Below are positions 7,253-14,708 of a DNA stretch of 22,654 bases, one piece after another; position 1 is the stretch's first letter; the number at the start of each line of letters is the position of its first letter. The notes under the pieces are model-generated. The model saw only the letters and a list, made by a program, of their open reading frames with translations, made no database searches and had not been told where the DNA came from. Source of the DNA: Thermohalobaculum sp035527255 (GTDB lineage Bacteria; Pseudomonadota; Alphaproteobacteria; Rhodobacterales; Rhodobacteraceae); assembly GCA_035527255.1 (NCBI GenBank), contig DATLAW010000281.1, forward strand, positions 1-22,654, given 5' to 3'. A program made the position numbers and the translations under genes.

Positions 7253-9253
7253 CTACTCCGCCGCGAACGGGGTCAACTGCGGGAACTCGGCCAGCAAGGA
7301 GCGGAAGATCGCCCGGACTTCGCTGCCATCGCCCCGGCGCAACCCGGCCTCCATGTTGTCGATTTCCCCAAAAATCCGGTGTTTGGCGTAGAAGCGCCAA
7401 TGCACCGGTAGTGACGCGAGGCATTCGGTCAGCGCGTCGTAATTCGCGTCGGTCCAGATCGCCTCGAACGCCTCGCGATAACTGCCGACGTCGTAGAACT
7501 CGGTGTCGCGGCGCGCCTCCGCCATGCGGCACCGCAATTCGCGCGTCGCCGATACATCCACCGCGCCGTCTTCCAGCACGACGCCGTAGCCATCGGCGGC
7601 ATGCTCCACCGAAACCCATCCGCGTTGGTGATCCAGCAGCACGGCGGCCGGATCGCGCCGCAGCGGATCGCCCCAGCCCCCGGCGCCGCCGCAGGTGACA
7701 TGGATGACGTCGCCGGGGCCGATCGTCAGGATGTCGGTATTTCTCAGGTTGACCTCGCGCGCTGTGCCCGGATTGAGGAAAAAGTGCGATGCCCCACCAG
7801 CCTTGCCCCCGGCGATGCCCCAGCCGGTAAACGTCGTGCGGTCACGGTTGCGTGCAGTGACCCGGGTGTTGGGCGAAAACGCTTGAAAAATCAGCTCGGT
7901 GCCGAGCCCGCCCCGGTGCAGCCCCGGCCCGGCCGAGTCCGTCGCCAACCCATAGCGCAGCACCCTGATACCAGCCTCGACCTCGTTGATCTCGACCGGC
8001 GTGTTCTTCAGGAAACCCTGGTTGGCACCCGATCCGTCGGTACCATCGCCCGCCGCGCGGCCCCCGGCACCACCGGTCATCGGATTGATCGCCGCCATGA
8101 TCCGCCGCCCGGTGCGATTATCGATGGTGTTGACATTCATGATCGGCCCGCCCGATCCCGGCGCCCCGGCCAACCGGTCGGAGGCCGCTTGGGCGAAGGC
8201 GCCGAAGGTCAGCCCGTGCAGCCGGTTGCACGACAGCGTGCGCATCCCGACCGCCGCCGGGAAAATCGGGTTTACGATGGTGCCGGAGGGCAGGATGCAA
8301 CGGCAAACCCGGGCAACGCCGGAATTCAGGTACAGTGACGGATCGAGCGAATACAGCACATAGGTCATGCCGACCAGCAGCAGCACATGCCGCTCGTCAC
8401 CGCCGGTGGGCATATTCAGCGACGATTCCAACTGCGGGTCCGACCCGGTGAAATCAAAGATCAGTTCGTCGCCCTTGATCGTCAGCGTCAGCTTCAATCG
8501 GCAGGGCCAGCCATCGACCGCGTCCTCGTCCATGTAGTCGGCGAAGGGGTAGACCCCGTCCGGCAGCGCGCGAACGATGGCGCGCGCCTGCGCCTCGGCG
8601 TAGTCCAGCAGGTCGCTGACCCCCTCCTTGAAGGTCTCGACCCCGAACCGCGCGATCATCTCGCGGACCTTGCGCTCGCCGGTGTTGCAGGCGGCGATCT
8701 GGGCCTTGAGGTCGCCCCAGTTCTGCTCCGGCGCCCGCACGTTGGCGAGGAAGATGTCGAGCACCTGCTGGTTCAGCTTGCCGCGCTCGAGGATTTTCGC
8801 CGGCGGAATCCGCACCCCCTCCTGATGCACTTCAGTCAGCGTTCGCGACAGGCTGGCAGGCACCGCGCCGCCAACATCGGTATTGTGGATATGGCCGACC
8901 GAGAAGGCGACGATCTCGCCTTCGTGGAAGATCGGCTTCCAGATGTGCATGTCGGGCGGATGGGTGCAGACGTACCCCGAATAGGGGTCGTTGGTCATGC
9001 AGATGTCGCCCTCGTGGTACTCGTCGATCATCCTGATGGCGCGGCCGTAGTTCAGGCAGACGAACCAGGTCGCGCCCAGCTCGGTCGGCGTCGCGAAGGT
9101 CTCGCCGGTCGGTGTCGTCAGGCCGGTGGTGAAGTCTTCGGTTTCCTTGACGAAGGTGGAATGGGCGGTGCGGTAAAGCGTAAAGGCCATGCTTTCGGCT
9201 GCCGCACGGGTGTGGTTCTTCAGGATCTCCAGCGTGACCTTGTCAATCGGCAT
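7253..9253 (-). CDS. hyuB: Hydantoinase B/oxoprolinase family subunit (pair 2), with C-terminal extension
   Basis: A 666-residue HyuB-family subunit. The core carries TNDPYSGYV, HPPD (98-101), HIHNTDVGG (121-129), HQEGVRIPP and the late GGAGGWGDP, matching the metal-site and glycine-rich segments of the family. The usual end of the family (DPAAVLLDHQRGWVS, then YGVVLEDG) is followed by about 81 further residues, beginning near FYDVGSYREA and including LPVHWRFYAKHRIF. This makes it longer than the first HyuB (599). The tail is absent from pair 1. The ATG at 9253 has GGAGG 9 bases upstream, and a 4-bp gap follows the hyuA-like stop. A dedicated heterodimer with the preceding HyuA is likely. I do not recognise the tail; it may help subunit assembly or hold a role played elsewhere by a separate small subunit. 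Confidence 0.9.
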   Translation of the reverse strand: MPIDKVTLEILKNHTRAAAESMAFTLYRTAHSTFVKETEDFTTGLTTPTGETFATPTELGATWFVCLNYGRAIRMIDEYHEGDICMTNDPYSGYVCTHPPDMHIWKPIFHEGEIVAFSVGHIHNTDVGGAVPASLSRTLTEVHQEGVRIPPAKILERGKLNQQVLDIFLANVRAPEQNWGDLKAQIAACNTGERKVREMIARFGVETFKEGVSDLLDYAEAQARAIVRALPDGVYPFADYMDEDAVDGWPCRLKLTLTIKGDELIFDFTGSDPQLESSLNMPTGGDERHVLLLVGMTYVLYSLDPSLYLNSGVARVCRCILPSGTIVNPIFPAAVGMRTLSCNRLHGLTFGAFAQAASDRLAGAPGSGGPIMNVNTIDNRTGRRIMAAINPMTGGAGGRAAGDGTDGSGANQGFLKNTPVEINEVEAGIRVLRYGLATDSAGPGLHRGGLGTELIFQAFSPNTRVTARNRDRTTFTGWGIAGGKAGGASHFFLNPGTAREVNLRNTDILTIGPGDVIHVTCGGAGGWGDPLRRDPAAVLLDHQRGWVSVEHAADGYGVVLEDGAVDVSATRELRCRMAEARRDTEFYDVGSYREAFEAIWTDANYDALTECLASLPVHWRFYAKHRIFGEIDNMEAGLRRGDGSEVRAIFRSLLAEFPQLTPFAAE

Positions 9254-9257
9254 TTGC

Positions 9258-11300
9258 TCAATCCTCCGGCTCGATCACGAGATTACCCCAGGCATCCACT
9301 TCAACGGCGAAGCCGGGCGGCACGATTGTCGTGCAGTCGTCCTGCGAAATGATGGCGGGGCCGCTCAGCGTCTGGCCGGGTTCCATCCGGGCGCGCTCGT
9401 ACAGACCGGCCAAATGGGTCGCGCCGTCCAGATAGACATCGACCTGGCGGGCCGGTTTTGCCGCGCCGGGCGACAACGCGCGCTGGGGAATCTTCGGTTT
9501 GGCGGCGCTGCCACTGACGACGAGGCGCAGGTTGACCACCTGTATCGGCGCCTTCGGGTCGGAATGGTCGTACACCCGCGCGTGCTCAACATGGAATGCC
9601 TCGGCGAGGGGTCTGGGGTTGCCAGCCGCGATATCGGCACGGTCGACCACCGTCTCGATCTCGTACGACTGCCCGAGATAGCGCATGTCGGCCGACCAGA
9701 TCAGCCGCGCCTCGCCCTGAAAACCCTGTTCCTGGCGCAGCCAGTGCAGCGCGCGGGTTTCCAGCTCGGCGGCATGCCCGTCCAGCACCGCCAGCCCGGC
9801 GCCATCGAGATCGACAAAGGCGGTTCGGATGAAGTCGTTGCGGATGTCGGCGATCAGCCCGCCATAGGCGGACAGAACACCGGGTGTCGATGGCACCACC
9901 ACCCGTGACAATCCCAGGTCACGCGCCAACAGGCACGCGGTCATCGGCCCGGCGCCGCCAAAGGCCAGCAGCGTGAAGCTGCGCGGATCCGCACCGTGCC
10001 GCGACATCAGCTTTGAGACCCCCAGATACATGCCCGAAACCGAGACCCGGATCACACACTCGGCGGTTTCCTGCAGACCAAGACCCAACTGCTTGGCGAT
10101 GGTGCCGATGGCCCGCTCGGCGGCTTCCCGGTCAATGCTAACAGCACCATAACCCAATTCCGAGGCGCCAAGCAGGCCCAGCGCCGCGAATGCATCGGTG
10201 ATCGTGGGCCGCTCGCCACCGCGGCCATAGCAGGCAGGGCCGGGATTGGCCCCAGCACTTTCCGGCCCGACCTTCAGCACGCCGAAGTCGTCGACCCAGG
10301 CAATCGAACCGCCGCCCTCGCCGATCGAGGTGACCGAGACTGTCGGGACATAGATCGGGAACTCGCCGACCATCTCGCCGGTGCCGAAGGCAGGCGCGCC
10401 GTCGCGGATCACCGCCACATCGGCGCTGGTGCCGCCAACATCGAAACTCAACGTGTCGCGGGCGCCGATCCGGGCGGCGGTGTCGGCAGCGCCGATCACC
10501 CCGGAGGCGGTCCCCGACAACAGCATCGCAATCGGGTCGGTCTTGCCCAGCTCCGCTGCCATGATGCCACCGTTCGATTTGGTGATCATCGCCTCGGCGG
10601 GGACGCCATTGTCCGCAAGCGCCTGTTGCAGCGAGCCGATATAGGCCGCGACCCGGCGCTGGACATACCCTGCAACAGTCGAGGTCACGGTGCGCTCGTA
10701 TTCGCGGATCACTGGCCAGACACCGGACGACAAGGTCACTGCCATCTCTGGCGCTACCTCGGCGATGATCTCCCGGACCCGACGCTCGTTGGCCGGGTTC
10801 GCATAGCTGTGCAACAGCGCAACCACGATCGTCTCGGCCCCCGCCGCCTGGGCTTTGGCAATGGCTGCGCGGACGTTCTCGGCATCAACAGGGGCCTCGA
10901 TACTGCCATCCTTCAGGGTCCGCTCGGCCAGGCCGTAGGTCCGCTCACGCGGCACCAGCGGATCGGCCCGTTGCGAGAATAAATCATAGGGGTCCGGCAC
11001 CTTCAGGCGGGCAACCACCAACACGTCCTCGAACTCGGCGGTCGTGAACAGCGCCAGCGACGCCCCCTTGCGCTGGATCACCGTGTTGACGCCGACCGTG
11101 GTGCCATGGGTGAAGAAGCTGATCCCCGCAGGCGCCTGGCCGTAGCGCCGCTCCATCTCGCGCAGCCCGTCGATCACCTCCTGGCCCGGCGTTTGCGGGG
11201 TCGACAGGATTTTCAGGGTTTTCAGCGCGCCCGTTTCCTCGTCAAAAATGCAGAAATCGGTGAAAGTCCCGCCAATATCGACCGCAACGCGACAGGTCAT
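9258..11300 (-). CDS. hyuA: Hydantoinase A/oxoprolinase family subunit (pair 2)
   Basis: A 680-residue HyuA-family ATP-binding subunit. DIGGTFTD lies at residues 8-15, followed by HGTTVGVNTVIQRKG, VGGTSADVAVI, TSIGEGGGSIA, VGPESAGANPGPA and GGAGPMTA, the expected order for the ASKHA-type kinase-like domain. It would activate a cyclic amide or a ketone with ATP for the HyuB subunit encoded 4 bp downstream. The frame is open 21 codons further upstream, but an AGGAGG eight bases before 11300 and the position of DIGGTFTD settle the start. It follows the iclR-like stop by 4 bp, so regulator and enzyme are most likely on one transcript. Differences from the other HyuA (for example HGTTVGVN against HGSTVATN) indicate separate lineages. 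Confidence 0.9.
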   Translation of the reverse strand: MTCRVAVDIGGTFTDFCIFDEETGALKTLKILSTPQTPGQEVIDGLREMERRYGQAPAGISFFTHGTTVGVNTVIQRKGASLALFTTAEFEDVLVVARLKVPDPYDLFSQRADPLVPRERTYGLAERTLKDGSIEAPVDAENVRAAIAKAQAAGAETIVVALLHSYANPANERRVREIIAEVAPEMAVTLSSGVWPVIREYERTVTSTVAGYVQRRVAAYIGSLQQALADNGVPAEAMITKSNGGIMAAELGKTDPIAMLLSGTASGVIGAADTAARIGARDTLSFDVGGTSADVAVIRDGAPAFGTGEMVGEFPIYVPTVSVTSIGEGGGSIAWVDDFGVLKVGPESAGANPGPACYGRGGERPTITDAFAALGLLGASELGYGAVSIDREAAERAIGTIAKQLGLGLQETAECVIRVSVSGMYLGVSKLMSRHGADPRSFTLLAFGGAGPMTACLLARDLGLSRVVVPSTPGVLSAYGGLIADIRNDFIRTAFVDLDGAGLAVLDGHAAELETRALHWLRQEQGFQGEARLIWSADMRYLGQSYEIETVVDRADIAAGNPRPLAEAFHVEHARVYDHSDPKAPIQVVNLRLVVSGSAAKPKIPQRALSPGAAKPARQVDVYLDGATHLAGLYERARMEPGQTLSGPAIISQDDCTTIVPPGFAVEVDAWGNLVIEPED

Positions 11301-11304
11301 TCCG

Positions 11305-12096
11305 TCAACCTCCTGTGGCTTCAATGCCGGGGCTTGGCTCGGCGCCAAAAAGCGATGTCTCAAGTTCGCGCGATGCGGCGATCAGCGCCGCGATGATCTC
11401 GGGTTGGAGCCGTCTAAAGCGTTGTGTGACGGTGACAATATTGATCGCAGCATGCGGGCGGCCCTCGCCATCGCAGATCGCGACCGCGGCACCGGAGCCG
11501 CCCTCGAAGCGCTCGCCAATATTCAGGGCGTAGCGGCGCGCCCGGCATTGACGCAAACGCGCCATGATCGCATCCGGATCGGTCACAGTACGTGGCGTCA
11601 ACGCGGTCAACTTTGTGCGGGCGAGATAATCGCGGGCTTGATCTTCGGGTAGGTTGCACAGAATCATGTGGCCCATTGCCGTGCAATAGCCGGGAATCAC
11701 CGGCATATCCGAGATATCGTAGCGAATGGCTTGCGGGCTGACCCGGTGACTGACGATTCGGATATCCAGCCCCGGTGTCGGCATGCCCAGCACAACGGTT
11801 TCCCGGATTTCCTTCAGCAACCGCTCAAGAACCGGCTGCGCGGCGCGGAAGACCTGGCCTGCGATACTGTCAAACCAACCACCGCTACCATCTGCCGAAG
11901 TCGGCAACGTATAGCCGTCTTTGCCGCTGCGAATCAGATAGCCCCGCCGCTCCAGCGTTCCGAGGAGCATATGCGCCGAACTTTTTGGCAGTCCAAGGAT
12001 CCCCGAGACATCACGCAGAGCCAGTGGCCGTTCGCTCGACCCAAAAAGCTCGAGGATGTCCAGTACCCGGCCGGCTGATTTCACAGTGTCATTCAT
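11305..12096 (-). CDS. IclR-family transcriptional regulator
   Basis: A 263-residue regulator. An N-terminal winged helix-turn-helix covers about residues 7-65 (RVLDILELFG, then LPKSSAHMLLGTLERRGYL) and a GAF-like effector domain follows (VIPGYCTAMGHMIL, then GGSGAAVAICD). IclR proteins bind small aromatic or aliphatic acids and act as repressors or activators of neighbouring catabolic genes. It is the first gene of the minus-strand operon, 4 bp from the hyuA-like gene, and faces the SDR-transporter set across 101 bp. This arrangement suggests autoregulation plus control of both arms. A near-perfect palindrome covers its start codon. The ligand cannot be told from sequence. Confidence 0.92.
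   Translation of the reverse strand: MNDTVKSAGRVLDILELFGSSERPLALRDVSGILGLPKSSAHMLLGTLERRGYLIRSGKDGYTLPTSADGSGGWFDSIAGQVFRAAQPVLERLLKEIRETVVLGMPTPGLDIRIVSHRVSPQAIRYDISDMPVIPGYCTAMGHMILCNLPEDQARDYLARTKLTALTPRTVTDPDAIMARLRQCRARRYALNIGERFEGGSGAAVAICDGEGRPHAAINIVTVTQRFRRLQPEIIAALIAASRELETSLFGAEPSPGIEATGG
11309..11314 (-). promoter_or_regulatory. Strong Shine-Dalgarno fixing the start of the second hyuA-like gene
   Basis: The minus strand reads AGGAGG eight bases before the ATG at 11300. It is the strongest ribosome binding site in this operon and overrules the longer frame that begins at 11363. It lies inside the last codons of the iclR-like gene. Confidence 0.8.
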
Positions 12097-12105
12097 ATAT
12101 GTGAA
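12092..12105. promoter_or_regulatory. Candidate IclR operator: palindrome over the iclR-like start codon
   Basis: TTCATATATGTGAA is symmetrical at 12 of 14 positions and overlaps the ATG of the regulator gene (12094-12096). Its size and its place downstream of a good promoter fit an autoregulatory operator. IclR sites vary widely, so assignment to this protein is an inference. Confidence 0.4.
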
Positions 12106-12127
12106 CGCCTGTCCCTAACGATGGATT

Positions 12128-12157
12128 ATTATTGACCTCGACGAAGCGCCCCGTCAA
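12128..12157 (-). promoter_or_regulatory. Candidate sigma-70 promoter of the iclR-hyuAB operon
   Basis: On the minus strand TTGACG (12157-12152) is followed after 18 bp by AATAAT (12133-12128), each matching five of six consensus bases. The expected transcript start is near 12120, giving a leader of about 24 bases. It overlaps the candidate plus-strand promoter, so the two directions may compete for RNA polymerase. Confidence 0.5.
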
Positions 12158-12160
12158 TCT
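12132..12160 (+). promoter_or_regulatory. Weak candidate promoter of the SDR-ABC transporter set
   Basis: TTGACC (12132-12137) matches the -35 consensus in five of six positions. With a 17-bp spacer the -10 would be CAATCT (12155-12160), a poor match, so activator help would be expected. It overlaps the -10 of the opposing promoter. Confidence 0.25.
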
Positions 12161-12197
12161 CGCATCATCGAATTGTTGCCCCGGGGATCGGAGAGCC

Positions 12198-12959
12198 ATG
12201 GCAACGCTTGAGAACCAAAAGGTTGCAATAGTGACCGGCGGCGCGCGCGGTATCGGTCGCGGCTGCGCCCAGGCGCTGGCCCAGCGCGGCCACGCCCTGG
12301 CTCTGGTCGATGTTCTGGTGCCCGAGATGGCGAATACCAAAGCCGAGATCGAGGCAATGGGCGTGCCCTGCCTGACCTTCGAGGCCGATGTCGCCGATCA
12401 CGCGCGAGCAAAACAGGTTGCCGCCGGTGTCCTGAACGCCTGGGGCCGAATCGATGTGCTGGTCAACAATGCCGGCCGCGCAATGCCGGTCGGTATCCTC
12501 GACATCACCGAGGAGCAGTGGGACGCCACAATCAACGTCAACCTGAAAAGCTGCTTCAATTACGTCCAGGCGGTGGCGCCCGCGATGCTCAAGCAAAAAT
12601 GGGGCCGCATCGTCTCGATGTCGTCACTGAACGCTCATTCCGGCGGCGTCACGGCGGCGGTCAGCAGATTCGCCTATGCCGCGGCAAAGGCGGGTATTCT
12701 GGGCATGACCCGGGCGCTGGCAAAGGAACTGGGGCCGCATATTGCGGTCAATGCAGTGTGCCCCGGCCTGATCAAGACCGAGATCGCAAAAAACTCGGTA
12801 ATCCGCGATCGCGAGCCCGAACTGATCAAGGGCGTCGCGCTCAAACGGGTCGGCTCGCCCCAGGATGTCGCCGAACTGGTGGCATTCCTAACAACGGTTG
12901 AGCCGAACTTCATTACCGGGCAAGCTATCACCATAGACGGGTTCCAATGGAACATGTGA
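12198..12959 (+). CDS. Short-chain dehydrogenase/reductase (SDR 2)
   Basis: A 253-residue classical SDR of the FabG/3-oxoacyl reductase-like type. TGGARGIG (13-20) binds the cofactor, NNAG is intact, Ser142/143 (VSMSSLNA) and Tyr160/Lys164 (YAAAK) form the catalytic set, and the C-terminal TGQAITIDG is typical. It should oxidise a secondary alcohol or reduce a ketone with NAD(P)(H). The frame is open 22 codons further upstream, but GGAG four bases before the ATG at 12198 and the family N-terminus support this start. It leads the plus-strand set, divergent from the regulator, with 97 bp before the binding-protein gene. That gap shows nothing clear and could hold a secondary promoter. Confidence 0.9.
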   Translation: MATLENQKVAIVTGGARGIGRGCAQALAQRGHALALVDVLVPEMANTKAEIEAMGVPCLTFEADVADHARAKQVAAGVLNAWGRIDVLVNNAGRAMPVGILDITEEQWDATINVNLKSCFNYVQAVAPAMLKQKWGRIVSMSSLNAHSGGVTAAVSRFAYAAAKAGILGMTRALAKELGPHIAVNAVCPGLIKTEIAKNSVIRDREPELIKGVALKRVGSPQDVAELVAFLTTVEPNFITGQAITIDGFQWNM

Positions 12960-13056
12960 TCGGTACAGTCGCACATGACCGGAAAGGCACCCCAACAAGC
13001 GGCGGCGCGGGGCAGACGCCAGCCAAAGACGAATCCGCAAGAATGGGAGAAACGCA

Positions 13057-14646
13057 ATGAAACTGATTGACTCTGTGATCGGCGCGCCAGTCCACCGGCT
13101 GGCTCGTTTCGCCGCAGTGGCGGTGCTCGCCATCGGCGGCATGACCGAGGCACTTGGCACGGCGGAGGCAGCGAACAAGTTCGTCTTCGCCAACTCGTCG
13201 GCTTATGACTCGCTGGACCCGCATGCGGTCTTTGATGTCGGCCGGGTCGCCTCGCGCCTAAACCTCTATGACGGCCTGATGCGCTGGGAGGATAACCCGC
13301 CCCAGCTCCAACCCTGGCTGGCCGAGAGCTACGAGATCTCGGACGATGGGCTGACCTACACATTCAAGTTGCGCGACGCAAAGTTCCACGACGGCAGCCC
13401 GGTCGAGGCCTCCGACGTGGTCTACTCGATCGAGCGCACGTTGGGGATGAAGAAGGGTGCCTATGGGCTGTTCAATGCCTCGATCGAGCCCGGATCGACG
13501 GTGGCAACGGATTCCCGCACGGTCGCCTTCCGCCTGAACAAGCCCTCGGCAATCTTCCTCGCCACGGTGCCCGAGATCCACGTCGTCAACGAGGAACTGG
13601 TGCGCTCGCACGAAGTCGACGGCGATTGGGGCGAGGTCTGGCTGTCCGAGAACGACGCCGGATCGGGCTCGTTTGAGCTAAAGCGCTATGACCCGGCGAT
13701 CGGTTTCAGCGCCACCCGCTTTGCCGATCACTTCATGGGTTGGGGCGACAAGTACCTCGACGAGATCGAGTTCCGCACCGTGGTCGAGATCAACTCGCGC
13801 GTGCTGGGTCTGATGAATGGCGACTTCCAGGGCACGGACGGCTACTTGCCGCAGGATCAGGTCAAACGCCTCGCGGCGTCCGACACGATCTATGTGCAAG
13901 AGCAGGAGTCGATGCGGATTTTCTACTCGATCATCCAGAACGCCCGTTCGCCGATGAACGATATCAATTTCCGCAAGGCGCTGAGCTACGCCTTCGACTA
14001 TGACGGCTTCATCAACGACATTCTCTCCGGCTCGGTCGCCCGCGATCCGGTGCCGCTGCCCAACAACATCTGGGGAGCGCCGTCGGGGGTCGAGGGCTAC
14101 ACCTACGATCTGGAGAAAGCCAAGGAGCATCTCGCATTGGTCAAGGAGCCGCTGCGCGAAATCACCCTCGGTGCGCTCGCCGGCTATGGCCAGACCGAGC
14201 AGGCAGCAGCGCTGCTGCAAAACGGCCTGAACAAGATTGGCATCAAAACCAAGATCGTCGCCGAGCCGTGGCCGGTGGCTTCGGGCAAGATGCGTGACGA
14301 GCAGCAGATGTACGACCTCCTGTTCCTGTGGAAGTCGACATACTATGCCGATCCCAACAACTGGGTCGGCGAGATGTATGCCTGCGATCAGGTCGGCCAA
14401 CGCAACAACTCGTGGTACTGCAACCCCGAGGTCGATGCCCTGCTGATCGAAGCGCAGACCAGCACCGACATGGACGTGCGCCGGGCCAATTACGAGAAAG
14501 CCGCCGTCATGGTGATGGAGGATGCCGCTGGCATCTTCGTCTACAACACCAAATGGTATGGCCCCTTCAACAACAAGGTGAAGGGGGTGCGCTTCAGCCC
14601 GATCGGCAACGGTCAGGAAATGCGCTGGGTCTATTTCGAAGAATGA
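13057..14646 (+). CDS. Periplasmic substrate-binding protein of a Dpp/Opp-type ABC importer
   Basis: A 529-residue family 5 solute-binding protein (SBP_bac_5). A Sec signal peptide spans about residues 1-38: Arg14/Arg17, a hydrophobic core FAAVAVLAIGG, and an AEA cleavage site before ANKF. No lipobox cysteine is seen, so it is a free periplasmic protein. The mature part has LDPHAVFD near its start, LAESYEISDDGLTYTFKLR and FHDGSPVEASDVVYS, all standard for this family. Members bind di- and oligopeptides but also opines, nickel, glutathione and other small polar compounds. GGAG seven bases before the ATG supports the start. It is followed by a GC-rich hairpin and then the permeases, the usual order. 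Ligand unknown; the context suggests a cyclic amide or an amino-acid-derived compound. Confidence 0.93.
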   Translation: MKLIDSVIGAPVHRLARFAAVAVLAIGGMTEALGTAEAANKFVFANSSAYDSLDPHAVFDVGRVASRLNLYDGLMRWEDNPPQLQPWLAESYEISDDGLTYTFKLRDAKFHDGSPVEASDVVYSIERTLGMKKGAYGLFNASIEPGSTVATDSRTVAFRLNKPSAIFLATVPEIHVVNEELVRSHEVDGDWGEVWLSENDAGSGSFELKRYDPAIGFSATRFADHFMGWGDKYLDEIEFRTVVEINSRVLGLMNGDFQGTDGYLPQDQVKRLAASDTIYVQEQESMRIFYSIIQNARSPMNDINFRKALSYAFDYDGFINDILSGSVARDPVPLPNNIWGAPSGVEGYTYDLEKAKEHLALVKEPLREITLGALAGYGQTEQAAALLQNGLNKIGIKTKIVAEPWPVASGKMRDEQQMYDLLFLWKSTYYADPNNWVGEMYACDQVGQRNNSWYCNPEVDALLIEAQTSTDMDVRRANYEKAAVMVMEDAAGIFVYNTKWYGPFNNKVKGVRFSPIGNGQEMRWVYFEE

Positions 14647-14660
14647 CCCTAGTCAAGCGG

Positions 14661-14680
14661 CGCGGCCCTCAGGGGCCGCG
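14661..14680 (+). other. GC-rich stem-loop between binding-protein and permease genes
   Basis: CGCGGCCC (14661-14668) and GGGCCGCG (14673-14680) form a perfect 8-bp all-GC stem with a 4-base loop. No T-run follows, so it is not a standard terminator. Hairpins in this position of ABC operons are known to stabilise the upstream mRNA, raising binding protein over permease; that role is inferred here. Confidence 0.6.
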
Positions 14681-14708
14681 TCGGTGTCCCGCCTGAATAG
14701 GGGCCGCG

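Noticed and set aside
8387..9352. Plus-strand open frame of 321 codons opposite the second hyuB-like gene
   Set aside because: Runs across the hyuB/hyuA junction on the wrong strand with no recognisable domain.
4424..11300. Recent tandem duplication of a hyuAB pair
   Set aside because: The two HyuA and two HyuB sequences differ throughout, including motif variants and length, so they are not a recent copy.
11301..11363. 21-residue N-terminal extension of the second hyuA-like gene
   Set aside because: The AGGAGG site and the position of DIGGTFTD place the start at 11300; the extension overlaps the iclR-like gene.
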